NCBI GenBank assembly: GCA_947644715.1
Contig: CANSAP010000012.1
Location: 1 to 53,096 of the forward strand
DNA from: an uncultured Bacteroidales bacterium
GTDB lineage: Bacteria > Bacteroidota > Bacteroidia > Bacteroidales > Muribaculaceae
Length of the DNA stretch: 53,096 nucleotides
Direction of reading: 5' to 3'
Under the pieces are notes generated by a model, which was not told the DNA's origin, made no database searches, and saw only the letters and a program-made list of their open reading frames with translations. How positions within the stretch are numbered: position 1 is the stretch's first letter; every line of letters starts with the position of its first letter. The position numbers were made by a program, and so were the translations under genes. Below are positions 44,590 through 53,096 of this stretch, one piece after another.

Positions 44590-46833
44590 ATGGCACATCG
44601 ACTACTATTCAGCACCCTTGCGGCTTCGGCTCTTTTGCTGCCGTGCGGTGCACAGGCCTTTACTCCGGTAGCTCCGGGGAATCTGCAAGCCGACGTAAAC
44701 GGAGGTGTTGTTCATCTCACTTGGGATTGGGGCAATGCCGGCGACCTCACCTGCTTCTCTGACTTTGAGGGGGAGGAATTCCCTCCGTCCGGTTGGGAGT
44801 TGAAGACCACATATTCTTATAATCCTCTGGGTAACTGGATTCAGTACAACACGGGTGATGAGGAGGTTACCGTGATTCACGGAGGTCAATCCTGCGCCAT
44901 GCTCATGTTGGCTGAAGAGGGGGATGAAAATGATCCCACCTCGTTCCATCAGGATGAATGGCTAATCGTGAAGCCCGGCGAGGGCGCTGTCTACATGGAT
45001 TTCTGGTACTACCTCCACCCCGAACTGCTCGAAGTGGGAGGTTACTATGACTTCCCTGACCACTACTACGTTCTGATCAGCCGCGACGCCGGCGCGACAT
45101 GGAGCGAGCTTTGGGATGGCCGCTGGGACATGGGGAATCAGGATAGTGTGCAGCAAGCCTCGCTTTTCCTTGGCGAAGAGGCTGACGAGAACACTCTCGT
45201 GGCATTCCGCGCCCTCAGCGCAGAAGATGATAGCCTCTATTTCCTCTGGACCATTGACGACGTTGAGTTCCGTGGAGCGTCATCAGAGCCCGCTGCTCTC
45301 TCTCCGCGTCAGGTGCATGCCGGAGCCAAGCCTCAGCTTCCCGCCAATATTCTCACACACCGCACGTTCACCCCGAAAGACGACGCACGAGCATCACGCA
45401 TCGCACCCGAAGACTGGCTTAATGCCGGCCACACCACCTTCCGCATCTACCGCGACAACGAGCTTATAGGAGACTACATCAAGGCTCGCCACTTCACTGA
45501 CTATGAAGCCAAGGAGGAGGGGCTGCACACCTACTCCGTGCTTGCCTGGAGCGAAGCTGAAGACCGAGAATATGCCGAGAGCCGGATTGATGCAAACGTA
45601 GACAAAGCCATCTTCAACCCTGTGCGCAACGTGCGTGCACACTTCGAGGCAATCCCCGGAGGAAAGTATGACATCTGGGTGGACTGGGATGCACCCGAGG
45701 GTGACCGCACCCCCACCACCTATATAGTATATGTGAATGACAAATCCATCGGTTGGGTAGATGCGCTGGATAACGAGCGCTCCATGGGTCAGAGCAGCCT
45801 CTATAAGGGAGTCTACGAATTTGCCGTCGAGGCCGTCTACACCTATCCTGACGGCTCCAGCGAGCCGGTGCGCTCCACCGTGGCACCCGGCACAGTGCTG
45901 CCCCCCGCCTCCCTCACCCTGACTGCTGACGGCTCTGACCACATCCTCAGCTGGCAAGCTCCCGCTGATGCCGACAGCCGACCTGAGAGCTACACACTGT
46001 ATCGCGGCGACACACTGCTCAAAGAGAATCTCGCAGACCTGACATTCACCGACAGCGAGGCTCCCGCCGGCAACTATACTTACCACCTGCATGCCAACTA
46101 CGCCGACGGCACCCGTTCCCTGCCCGCCACCGTCAGCGCCACCCGCGAGGGCTTCGATGCCGTCACCCCTCCGCTGGAGGAGGATTTCACCTTCGGCCAT
46201 CTGCCCGAGAACTGGAGCATTGAGCTGATTGATGCCTATAACAACGTTAAGCAGATGTACTCTTGGCGCTTCGACAACTGGTTCGACATCGACCTCCCGG
46301 ATGAGGCCGGCTTCACCGACGGATTCGCCTCCATCAGCGGCATAGCGGCAGGCATGAACCGCCTGGAGAGCTATTTGGTGACTCCCGCCATTCAGTTCAG
46401 CGCCGACATGACCCCCACTCTCAGCTTCCAGACCCGCTACATAGATACGAAGCCGGGTCCCACGGGCGCCGCACAGTACATGCTCCAATACAGCCTTGAC
46501 GATGAGAATTGGCTCGACCTGCGCAACCTGACTGACACCCCGGCCGGACGCATCATCATCGACATGCCGGAGCTCTCAGGCAAGCGCATCCGCCTGCGCT
46601 GGTGCTTCCTCGGACGCAACTCCGGCGTAGCAGCCATCGACGCCGTCCGCATCAGCGAGAGCGACCCCTCCGGCATCGACAACCTCCCGGGGAACTCCGA
46701 CCGCTTCGACATTCTCAGCCTCTCCGGCCTGCTGCTTCACAGCTCCGCCGACAGCGCCACACTCCGCACGCTACCCGCAGGCATCTACCTGCTGCGCAGC
46801 GCCCAGAGCACAACAAAATACGTAGCCCGCTAA
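44590..46833 (+). CDS. Large secreted protein with adhesin-type and fibronectin-like domains and sorting end
   Basis: A 747-residue protein with signal peptide to about residue 23 (CGAQA). Residues about 24-235 look like a choice-of-anchor J / cleaved-adhesin jelly roll (FSDFEGEEFPPSGWELK, DEWLIVKPG, FLWTIDDVEF). Next come two or three fibronectin type III-like repeats (TFRIYRDNELIG, TTYIVYVNDKSIGWV, ESYTLYRGDTLL). A second jelly roll (EDFTFGHLPENWSIE ... LSFQTRYIDT) spans about 525-690, and the end (FDILSLSGLLLHSS ... LPAGIYLLRS) matches a type A sorting domain for type IX secretion. It is likely a surface adhesin or polymer-binding protein. Domain names are from memory. Confidence 0.8.
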   Translation: MAHRLLFSTLAASALLLPCGAQAFTPVAPGNLQADVNGGVVHLTWDWGNAGDLTCFSDFEGEEFPPSGWELKTTYSYNPLGNWIQYNTGDEEVTVIHGGQSCAMLMLAEEGDENDPTSFHQDEWLIVKPGEGAVYMDFWYYLHPELLEVGGYYDFPDHYYVLISRDAGATWSELWDGRWDMGNQDSVQQASLFLGEEADENTLVAFRALSAEDDSLYFLWTIDDVEFRGASSEPAALSPRQVHAGAKPQLPANILTHRTFTPKDDARASRIAPEDWLNAGHTTFRIYRDNELIGDYIKARHFTDYEAKEEGLHTYSVLAWSEAEDREYAESRIDANVDKAIFNPVRNVRAHFEAIPGGKYDIWVDWDAPEGDRTPTTYIVYVNDKSIGWVDALDNERSMGQSSLYKGVYEFAVEAVYTYPDGSSEPVRSTVAPGTVLPPASLTLTADGSDHILSWQAPADADSRPESYTLYRGDTLLKENLADLTFTDSEAPAGNYTYHLHANYADGTRSLPATVSATREGFDAVTPPLEEDFTFGHLPENWSIELIDAYNNVKQMYSWRFDNWFDIDLPDEAGFTDGFASISGIAAGMNRLESYLVTPAIQFSADMTPTLSFQTRYIDTKPGPTGAAQYMLQYSLDDENWLDLRNLTDTPAGRIIIDMPELSGKRIRLRWCFLGRNSGVAAIDAVRISESDPSGIDNLPGNSDRFDILSLSGLLLHSSADSATLRTLPAGIYLLRSAQSTTKYVAR

Positions 46834-46859
46834 TCCACGCACATCAAGCGACACACAAC

Positions 46860-46899
46860 CACCCCGTCCCGGCCATCCTGCCGAGGCGGGGTGCCTTTT
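46860..46899 (+). terminator. Terminator of the secreted-protein gene
   Basis: CACCCCG (46860-46866) pairs with CGGGGTG (46887-46893), then CCTTTT. Confidence 0.75.
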
Positions 46900-46916
46900 C
46901 CCGCCAAATCGCTTAT

Positions 46917-47010
46917 AGAAAGTTTAAGTCAATGCAATTTTGAAAGGTGTTTTTGAGTGATTTTCGCGAGCCAGAGAGGGTACATAGCGGGCTATGTGTG
47001 ACTCGCTGAA
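46917..47010. repeat. Repeat family C, half copy
   Basis: About 95 bp matching the left half of C1 (GAAAGTTTAAGT, then TGATTTTCGCGAGCCAGAGA) including a core CATAGCGGGCTATG (46983-46996), after which the similarity is lost. It lies just upstream of the thrS promoter. Confidence 0.75.
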
Positions 47011-47100
47011 GAACTAAATTGACCGGAGTGGAACAGAAAGAAGCCGCTTGACAATAACATTTTTTTTGGAAAGGGGACTAAGATTTCGGCTAAGATTTAG

Positions 47101-47108
47101 TAACTTTG
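47101..47108 (+). promoter_or_regulatory. -7 element of thrS
   Basis: TAACTTTG at 47101-47108, 61 bases before the start codon. No good TTTG lies at the expected distance. The rest of the 46834-47168 gap is the terminator and the half repeat. Confidence 0.6.
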
Positions 47109-47168
47109 CATTTCAATAGGCGACATGCACGCCTGTGGTATTAAATTCAGATAAACATACCCGTTAAT

Positions 47169-49115
47169 ATGATAAAGATAACCTTTCCCGACGGCTCCGT
47201 GCGTGAATTCGAGAGCGGCGTAACCCCCTTGCAAATAGCTGAGGGGATTTCTCCCCGCTTCGCTTCCGACGTGCTCGCCTGCCGGGTGGGCGGCCAAGAC
47301 CGCGACCTTACGCGCCCCATCAATGAGGACGCCACCATAGAATTCTTCAAGTGGGATGATGCCGAAGGCAAGCACGCTTTCTGGCACTCATCTGCTCACC
47401 TCCTGGCCGAAGCCCTGCAGGAACTGTACCCCGGAGTAAAATTCGGCATAGGTCCCGCCATCGAGAATGGCTTCTACTATGACATTGACCCGGGCGAGCA
47501 CAAAATCACCGACGAAGACTTCCCCCGCATCGAAAAGAAGATGCAGGAGCTGGCTCAGCGCAAAGAGGCCATCGTGCGCTCCGACATATCCAAAGCCGAC
47601 GCCCTGAAAGCCTTCGGCGACCGCGGCGAGACCTATAAGTGCGAACTCATCTCCGAACTTGAGGATGGCACCATCAGCACCTACACCCAAGGTGCCTTCA
47701 CCGACCTCTGCCGAGGTCCCCACCTCCCGACCACAGCCCCCATCAAAGCCGTCAAGATACTCTCGCTGGCCGGCGCATACTGGCGTGGCGACGACAGCCG
47801 CGGCCAGCTCGTGCGCGTCTACGGCATCACATTCCCCAAGAAAAAGATGCTCGACGAATACCTCGCCATGCTCGAAGAGGCCAAAAAACGCGACCACCGC
47901 AAGCTGGGTAAAGAGATGGAACTCTTCGCCTTCTCCCCCACCGTAGGTCAGGGTCTCCCCCTCTGGCTCCCCAAAGGTGCTGCCCTGCGCGACCGCCTCG
48001 AGCAATTCCTGCGTAAAATTCAGCGCCGCTACGGCTACCTCCAGGTAATCACTCCGCACATTGGCAACAAACTCCTATACGTCACCTCCGGCCACTGGGC
48101 TAAATACGGTAAAGACTCCTTCCAGCCCATCCACACCCCCGAAGAGGGCGAGGAATACATGCTCAAACCGATGAACTGCCCCCACCACTGCGAGATTTAC
48201 AAAGCATTTCCCCGCTCATACCGCGACCTGCCCCTGCGACTGGCCGAATTCGGCACCGTCTATCGCTACGAGCAGAGCGGCGAACTGCATGGCCTGACCC
48301 GCGTGCGCGGCTTCACGCAGGATGATGCCCACATCTTCTGCGCTCCCGAGCAGATTAAGGATGAATTCCTCAAAGTTATGGACATCATCCTATACATCTT
48401 CCGTGCCCTGCACTTCGACAACTTCGAGGCACAGATTTCTCTGCGTGACCCCAAAAACACCACCAAATACATCGGCACCGACGAAAACTGGCACCTTGCC
48501 GAACAGGCAATCATCGAAGCCTGCGCCGAGAAAGGACTGAAAGCCACCCAGGTTGAGGGTGAAGCCGCCTTCTACGGCCCCAAACTCGACTTCATGGTGA
48601 AAGACGCCATCGGTCGCCGCTGGCAGCTCGGCACCATCCAGGTGGACTACAACCTGCCCGAGCGCTTCGAACTCGAGTACACCGGCTCCGACAACGCCAA
48701 GCACCGCCCCGTCATGATCCACCGCGCCCCCTTCGGCTCCATGGAACGCTTCGTGGCCGTACTGCTTGAGCACACCGCCGGCCGTCTCCCGCTTTGGCTC
48801 ATCCCCGAACAATGCGTCATCCTCCCCATCAGCGAGAAATTCAACGACTACGCCCTGCGCGTAGCCAAAGAACTCGAGAAGCAGGACGTGCGCGCCATCG
48901 TCGACGACCGCAACGAAAAAATCGGCAAGAAAATCCGCGACAACGTCATGAAGAAATACCCCTACCTGCTCATCGTGGGCGAGAAAGAGGCTGAATCAGG
49001 CGAAGTCAGCGTGAGAAAATATGGCGAAGATGCCACAAAGTCAATGAAAATTGCTAACTTTGCAGCGCAAATAGCGCAAGAAGTTGCTGAAATGATTCCT
49101 GAACAGGACTCCTAA
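47169..49115 (+). CDS. thrS: Threonyl-tRNA synthetase
   Basis: A 648-residue class II synthetase charging tRNA-Thr. It has the N-terminal TGS domain (1-60), the editing domain with [11 protein letters not shown], the catalytic core with zinc ligand Cys337 in MNCPHHCE, the class II motif 2 ([18 protein letters not shown]), and the anticodon-binding domain at the end. It starts [10 protein letters not shown], the typical beginning. The gene order thrS-infC-rpmI-rplT is one of the most conserved in bacteria. In E. coli thrS is autoregulated through its leader; no such structure is evident here. Confidence 0.98.
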   Translation: MIKITFPDGSVREFESGVTPLQIAEGISPRFASDVLACRVGGQDRDLTRPINEDATIEFFKWDDAEGKHAFWHSSAHLLAEALQELYPGVKFGIGPAIENGFYYDIDPGEHKITDEDFPRIEKKMQELAQRKEAIVRSDISKADALKAFGDRGETYKCELISELEDGTISTYTQGAFTDLCRGPHLPTTAPIKAVKILSLAGAYWRGDDSRGQLVRVYGITFPKKKMLDEYLAMLEEAKKRDHRKLGKEMELFAFSPTVGQGLPLWLPKGAALRDRLEQFLRKIQRRYGYLQVITPHIGNKLLYVTSGHWAKYGKDSFQPIHTPEEGEEYMLKPMNCPHHCEIYKAFPRSYRDLPLRLAEFGTVYRYEQSGELHGLTRVRGFTQDDAHIFCAPEQIKDEFLKVMDIILYIFRALHFDNFEAQISLRDPKNTTKYIGTDENWHLAEQAIIEACAEKGLKATQVEGEAAFYGPKLDFMVKDAIGRRWQLGTIQVDYNLPERFELEYTGSDNAKHRPVMIHRAPFGSMERFVAVLLEHTAGRLPLWLIPEQCVILPISEKFNDYALRVAKELEKQDVRAIVDDRNEKIGKKIRDNVMKKYPYLLIVGEKEAESGEVSVRKYGEDATKSMKIANFAAQIAQEVAEMIPEQDS

Positions 49116-49280
49116 ACCGGCTAAAGTGCTGACTCTCAAGAGGTAAGTATCCCTTCCCTCCCTACGGGTCAGCGCAACCGAAACCCCACAGCCACCCGCT
49201 GCGGAAACACGGTCAAAGCCCTCGGCAGCCCCCTGCACCCAAGCGAAATAAACCTTTTAAGATTATTTAACACTCTCTGA

Positions 49281-49961
49281 ATGGAGAAAAAACCCTTCTT
49301 TGGGCCGAGAAAGCCCTCGGGTCCCCGTCCGAAACCGGGTCAGCGTGGCCGCGGCCCGCAGCAGCAAAAAGAGCAGCACGCCACTAACGAGGCCATCCGC
49401 GCCCGCGAAGTGCGCCTGGTGGGCGACAACGTGGAACCCGGCATCTACCCCCTGCAGAAAGCCCTGCGCATAGCCCGCGACCAGGAGCTTGACCTGGTGG
49501 AAATCAGCGCCGTAGCCGATCCCCCGGTATGCCGTGTGCTCGACTACCAAAAATACCTCTACCAGCAAAAGAAAAAGCAGAAGGAGCAGAAAGCCAAGGC
49601 AACCAAAGTGGTGGTTAAGGAAATCCGCTTCGGACCGCAGACCGATGACCATGACTACAACTTCAAGCTCAAGCACGCCCGCAGCTTCCTCTCCGAAGGA
49701 AGCAAAGTGAAGGCCTACGTCTTCTTCCGCGGCCGCTCAATCCTTTTTAAGGAACAGGGTGAAGTCCTCCTGCTCCGCTTTGCCAACGACCTCGAAGAAC
49801 TCGGCAAAGTTGAACAGATGCCTGTGCTCGAAGGAAAACGCATGACCATCATGCTCTCCCCCCTCAAGCCCAAAGCCCCCAAGAAAGAGGCTCCCAAGGC
49901 TGACGAAGAAACCAAAAACGAGGCACAAGCCCCCAAGGCCGATGCCCCCGCCGCCGAATAA
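49281..49961 (+). CDS. infC: Translation initiation factor IF-3
   Basis: A 226-residue protein. The core (about residues 35-200) has [15 protein letters not shown], the linker helix, and [21 protein letters not shown] with [11 protein letters not shown], typical IF-3. An extra N-terminal basic, Pro/Gly-rich stretch ([17 protein letters not shown]) and a C-terminal Lys/Ala/Pro/Glu-rich tail ([16 protein letters not shown]) are both longer than in E. coli IF-3 (180). The start codon is ATG, not the AUU that gives autoregulation in E. coli. It binds 30S subunits and prevents wrong initiation. Confidence 0.97.
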   Translation: MEKKPFFGPRKPSGPRPKPGQRGRGPQQQKEQHATNEAIRAREVRLVGDNVEPGIYPLQKALRIARDQELDLVEISAVADPPVCRVLDYQKYLYQQKKKQKEQKAKATKVVVKEIRFGPQTDDHDYNFKLKHARSFLSEGSKVKAYVFFRGRSILFKEQGEVLLLRFANDLEELGKVEQMPVLEGKRMTIMLSPLKPKAPKKEAPKADEETKNEAQAPKADAPAAE

Positions 49962-50121
49962 AGCTGAACCTCTCAGCCCCGGCGGCCACACCCAACAGAA
50001 CCCCCGAGGCACCGTCTCCCCCCCTGCAACCCGCAAGCCGGAGACACGCCTCACAAAAGAAAATAGAGACCGTAGGCACACGGTGCCGAGGTAAAGAAAA
50101 CAACTAAATTCAATCAAAACC

Positions 50122-50319
50122 ATGCCCAAGGTAAAGACAAATTCCGGCGCTAAAAAGAGATTCGCTCTGACCGGAACCGGAAAAATCAAGCGCAAACACG
50201 CTTACCACAGCCACATCCTGACCAAGAAATCAAAGAAGCGCAAACGCGTCCTCGACCACACCGCAATCGTTGAGAGCGCCAACGTGCAGGCCGTGCGTGA
50301 GCTCCTCTGCATCAAGTAA
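50122..50319 (+). CDS. rpmI: Ribosomal protein bL35
   Basis: A 65-residue basic protein of the large subunit starting [20 protein letters not shown], the family start, with the KRKHAYHSH and [10 protein letters not shown] segments. It lies 160 bases after infC and 135 before rplT, so the genes share a transcript. Confidence 0.98.
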   Translation: MPKVKTNSGAKKRFALTGTGKIKRKHAYHSHILTKKSKKRKRVLDHTAIVESANVQAVRELLCIK

Positions 50320-50454
50320 ACACCCTTAAACGCAGAGACACGCCACAAGTTTTTCCAATCACCTTTTTAATTAACCGGATGCCGGGCGTAGAGCCGCCGC
50401 TCTACTGAAGCGCAGATAACCGAATGTCGCCCGCCTCCAAAAAAGAAAACTAAA

Positions 50455-50805
50455 ATGCCCAGATCAGTAAATCACGTAGCTTCGAGAGCAAAACGCAAAA
50501 AAATCCTTAAACTCACCCGCGGTTACTATGGCAGCCGCAAAAACGTGTGGACCGTAGCCAAAAACACTTGGGAGAAAGGTCTCACCTACGCCTACCGCGA
50601 CCGCAAGGACAAAAAGCGCAACTTCCGCGCCCTCTGGATTCAGCGTATCAACGCCGCAGCTCGCCTCGAAGACCTCTCCTACTCCAAGCTCATGGGTCTC
50701 ATCCACAAAGCAGGCATCGAAATCAACCGCAAAGTGCTTGCCGACCTGGCAATGAACAACCCCGCTGCCTTCAAGGCCATCGTAGAGAAAGTGAAGAACG
50801 CATAA
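50455..50805 (+). CDS. rplT: Ribosomal protein bL20
   Basis: A 116-residue protein of the large subunit, with the long basic N-terminal tail ([21 protein letters not shown]), [12 protein letters not shown] and the globular end ([20 protein letters not shown]). It binds 23S rRNA early in assembly. In other bacteria L20 represses the infC-rpmI-rplT mRNA; the 135-base gap before it could hold such a site, but I cannot recognise one. A strong terminator follows. Confidence 0.98.
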   Translation: MPRSVNHVASRAKRKKILKLTRGYYGSRKNVWTVAKNTWEKGLTYAYRDRKDKKRNFRALWIQRINAAARLEDLSYSKLMGLIHKAGIEINRKVLADLAMNNPAAFKAIVEKVKNA

Positions 50806-50827
50806 TAGCATTCCCCTCTATATGCCA

Positions 50828-50864
50828 GGACATGCTCCCCCCGGGGAGCATGTCCATTTTTATT
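50828..50864 (+). terminator. Terminator of thrS-infC-rpmI-rplT
   Basis: A perfect 13-bp stem (50828-50840 with 50843-50855, GGACATGCTCCCC), then ATTTTTATT. Confidence 0.9.
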
Positions 50865-51060
50865 CCCCCGAAAAAAGAGAACCGACACACCATAACCATC
50901 CGCAACCTCCATCTACTCCACAACTCGTCCCCTGAAAACTCATCTGTGGAGACCAAACTGCTAAATGCATAGTTAAGCAGTTCGGAGAGTCAAGAATTAC
51001 ACTTTAATTTAACACATCCCGCCCACACATCCTCACAGGGCTTCTGCTGGGCTTCCTTAG

Positions 51061-51401
51061 AGTGTGTGGTCAAAACGTGAACCCGACGCTGAATGAGGGA
51101 GGGTATGTCAAAACGTAAATCCGATGCTGAATGAGGGAGGCTGTGTCAAAACGTGAATCCGATGCTGAATGAGGGAGGCTGTGTCAAAACGTGAATCCGA
51201 TGCTGAATGAGGGAGGCTGTGTCAAAACGTAAACCGACGCTGAATGAGGGAGGGTGTGTCAAAACGTAAACCGACGCTGAATGAGGGAGGCTGTGTCGAA
51301 ACGTGAATCCGATGCTGAATGAGGGAGGGTGTGTCAAACGTGAACCCGACGCTGAATGAGGGAGGTTGTGTCAAAAAAACGTAAACCGACGCTGAATGAG
51401 G
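51061..51401. repeat. Tandem array of about nine units derived from the left end of family A
   Basis: About nine direct units of 37-39 bp, each running TGTGTCAAAACGTGAA, a CCGACGCTGAAT or CCGATGCTGAAT part and GAGGGAGGC. Units differ by single bases (GAATCC or AAACC, GTGTCGAAACG once, an AAAAAAA run once). Each unit equals the first 30 or so bases of element A plus a short GAGGGAGG joint. The array abuts the full element that begins at 51402 and points the same way. There are no spacers, so it is not CRISPR. Confidence 0.9.
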
Positions 51402-51647
51402 GAGGCTGTGTCAAAACGTGAACCCGACGCTGAATGGCGCGGAGCGCCTATCCTTTGTTAGCCGGGGGGCTTCAGCCCCCCGGTATGCATGTAGCGACAA
51501 CCCAGCCCCGGAAGGGCTGCCCTATATCGTTGGTTGTCAATGTATTGGGCAGTCCCGGCGGCCTACCGGGGGGCTGAAGCCCTGGCTAACAAAGGATAGG
51601 CGCTACGCGCCATGCGTTTGCTTCAGTAAGAATTTAGACACACACTC
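51402..51647. mobile_element. Repeat family A, full copy 2
   Basis: A 246-bp copy of the element at 28507-28772, with the same arms (GGCGCGGAGCGCC, GGGGGGCTTCAGCCCCCC) but some decay of the right arm (AGCCCTGGCTAAC, a deletion near 51571). Left end extended by the tandem array. About 12 bases separate it from the acyltransferase stop, and they carry AAACAGTTTCTATGCC, like the end of family C. Confidence 0.85.
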
Positions 51648-51658
51648 TTAAACAGTTT

Positions 51659-52708
51659 CTATGCCTTCTGTTTTTTAAGGAAATGGCGGAGAGGATGGTC
51701 TATGACGCGCTGGCGGAGCAGCTCTATCAGCGTGCAGATGAGATAGACTCCAAGCACGGAGAGAAGGCAGTGCAGCCAAAGGTGTTCGGAGTTAATCATT
51801 TGGGGCGCTTGCAGCAAATCATTCCATAGCCATTGGCGCACTATGTGATTGCCGGAATGCCAATAGAGCACTCCAAGGGTTACGGTGCCTCCGGCTATAT
51901 TTATCCAGCTGCGAGTGCGAATCCTTAGATTCGCAAACATGAGCAGGAGGCTCGCCGAGAGCAGGAAGATATTTAAGCGGTTGGCATCAGCTATTGCAAA
52001 CATCCACAGCATAGGGTCTTTGGAATAATGGGAAGAGAGATAGTTAAGCAGAAGAATACCGCCCCATGTCAGCAGCAATAAACCCGTGCATATCAAGCCG
52101 AACGGGAGTCTCCATTCATTCACCTTGAAGTGGCGTATATAGGCACCGGTGCAGTACATAGTGAAGCCCCAACCCAGATAGTGCCAGGTCTCCTGCAAAA
52201 GTAAAGAGGGAAGCACCGAGAAATAGGTCAGCAATATTAACAACAGCCATGTGAAGTCGCGACGGGAAAAGGTATCGAGAGCCTTGTTGATGTAAGGAGA
52301 GAGAAGATAAAGCATTACATAGGTTGTTAAGAAGGATTCCGGCACATTGCCTAATAGCGGAAACATGGCTGCATAGTCGCTGAGCGAATAATTATATCCG
52401 AGCAGAGATAGAAACAGGCAGAGCAACAGATTGATGCTGAGAATCTGAATCAGCAGTACCCACACCTTGCTCCATTTCATTTTACTCCGACACAGGAAAT
52501 ACCCGGAGAGCAAAAAGAAAATATTGACTCCACATTTTCCTCCGACCGACATGAATTGCACAAACACCATTTGCGGAGTAATGTCGGAGGGTGAAATAAG
52601 CGGTAGCAAACCGGAGGTTACGCAATAATGGTGTAACACTATCAGAAACATAGCGATAATCCGGAGCAACTCGAAGTTGGATTGTCGTGGTATAGATGGA
52701 GCTGTCAT
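51659..52708 (-). CDS. Acyltransferase-3 family membrane protein
   Basis: A 349-residue integral membrane protein with about ten membrane segments. It starts NFELLRIIAMFLIVLHHYC, which is the family's first segment with the His of the presumed active site, and GKCGVNIFFLLSGYFLC follows. Such proteins O-acetylate or O-succinylate surface sugars, including lipopolysaccharide or capsule. ATG 52708 is preferred; a GTG at 52744 would add 12 residues. The gene is alone and flanked by repeat elements A2 on one side and A4 and B2 on the other, so it may have moved or been exchanged between strains. Confidence 0.88.
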   Translation of the reverse strand: MTAPSIPRQSNFELLRIIAMFLIVLHHYCVTSGLLPLISPSDITPQMVFVQFMSVGGKCGVNIFFLLSGYFLCRSKMKWSKVWVLLIQILSINLLLCLFLSLLGYNYSLSDYAAMFPLLGNVPESFLTTYVMLYLLSPYINKALDTFSRRDFTWLLLILLTYFSVLPSLLLQETWHYLGWGFTMYCTGAYIRHFKVNEWRLPFGLICTGLLLLTWGGILLLNYLSSHYSKDPMLWMFAIADANRLNIFLLSASLLLMFANLRIRTRSWINIAGGTVTLGVLYWHSGNHIVRQWLWNDLLQAPQMINSEHLWLHCLLSVLGVYLICTLIELLRQRVIDHPLRHFLKKQKA

Positions 52709-52760
52709 TGAAGCGGCAAGTAATTGAAGCCGGGAGGACTTCACTGTTGATAATTAACTT

Positions 52761-52839
52761 GAGGGTGTGTCAAAATGTGAACCAGACGCTGCATGGCGCG
52801 GAACGCCATGCGTTTGCTTCCGTAAGAATTTTGACACAG
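52761..52839. mobile_element. Repeat family A, short copy
   Basis: A 79-bp copy with ends GAGGGTGTGTCAAAATGTGA and GTAAGAATTTTGACACAG and the middle ATGGCGCGGAACGCCATGC. It is directly followed by family B, as copy A1 is. Confidence 0.8.
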
Positions 52840-53031
52840 AAGTCATCTTGACTTTTTTCGAGGTTATGCTTTATTAAGATTTTGAGCAGATTTCAATTCT
52901 TGAAGAGGGAGCATAGCGGGCTATGCGACTGATGAAAGGATTGGAAGATGCCAAAATATTAATGAAGAATGACCTCAAGAAAACGATTATATTCTATTTT
53001 TAAGTTTTCGTAAAAAGTCAAGATGACTTCA
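52839..53031. mobile_element. Repeat family B, full copy 2
   Basis: About 193 bp with inverted ends GAAGTCATCTTGACTTTTT and AAAAAGTCAAGATGACTTC. The inner arms pair imperfectly (GAGGTTATGCTTTATTAAG with ATTAATGAAGAATGACCTC), and the centre is GCATAGCGGGCTATGC (52911-52926), followed by GACTGATGAAA. Confidence 0.85.
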
Positions 53032-53044
53032 CGTCCCCAATAAA

Positions 53045-53084
53045 AAAGAGCAACCGGAAACCGAAGTTTACCATGTTGCTCTTT
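53045..53084. terminator. Hairpin at the window edge
   Basis: AAAGAGCAAC (53045-53054) pairs with GTTGCTCTTT (53075-53084) with A and T flanks on the two sides; probably a terminator of a gene beyond the window. Confidence 0.6.
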
Positions 53085-53096
53085 CCTCTCTCCTCG

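Noticed and set aside
51146..51337. 63-residue minus-strand frame with HPPSFSIGF-type repeats
   Set aside because: It is only the translation of the tandem DNA array.
51061..51401. CRISPR array
   Set aside because: The 37-39 bp units are contiguous, with no unique spacers, and there are no cas genes; each unit is part of element A.

Overview
The window reads as a chromosomal piece of a member of the Bacteroidales (Bacteroidota), most likely a gut lineage close to Muribaculaceae. Direct signs are promoters of the Bacteroidota type (TTTG, 19-20 bp, TAnnTTTG) before many genes, secreted proteins with C-terminal sorting-domain-like ends, the gene order ileS - DksA/TraR-like - lspA - DUF4296 lipoprotein, a short SerA next to serC, and a eukaryote-like IleS. 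The family assignment below order level is a guess. Most genes are GC-rich; one stretch (about 40.05-44.4 kb) is strikingly AT-rich.

Layout. 0-7.4 kb: a small secreted protein (minus), then plus-strand lipoprotein, pepT, miaA, an MFS transporter and valS. 7.5-11.3 kb: an S9 prolyl-oligopeptidase-like enzyme and, convergent to it, an AT-richer exonuclease III-like protein that has lost key active-site residues. 11.4-18.8 kb: one tight minus-strand run fabD-asd-lepA-glnS-HAD-rarA. 18.9-20.8 kb: tRNA-Leu(UAG), a small DUF6582-like protein and nhaA. 21.1-26.1 kb: an operon of iorA, iorB, an aminotransferase and a CoA-transferase, which together could take an aromatic amino acid to its arylacetate while making acetyl-CoA. 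26.2-28.1 kb: two secreted proteins. 28.1-28.5 kb: a promoter and terminator bracket an orphan transcription unit, a candidate non-coding RNA or small-protein mRNA. 28.9-32.8 kb: nitroreductase, serC, serA, aroE. 32.8-39.7 kb: a minus-strand cluster ddl-ileS-dksA/traR-lspA-DUF4296-small protein. 39.7-44.6 kb: the AT-rich stretch with an HTH regulator and an Eis-like acetyltransferase. 44.6-50.8 kb: a large secreted multidomain protein, then thrS-infC-rpmI-rplT. 50.9-53.1 kb: a repeat-rich end with one acyltransferase-3 gene.

The most unusual content is non-coding. Several families of small inverted-repeat elements sit between genes. Family A (four copies, two with a 48-bp perfect internal inverted repeat) has given rise, beside one copy, to a tandem array of about nine 37-39 bp units made of its own left end. 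Families B and C have unrelated arms but share the same central palindrome, GCATAGCGGGCTATGC or close variants. One C element lies in the predicted 5' leader of the ddl-ileS operon. No phage, plasmid, CRISPR array or recognised defence system was found.
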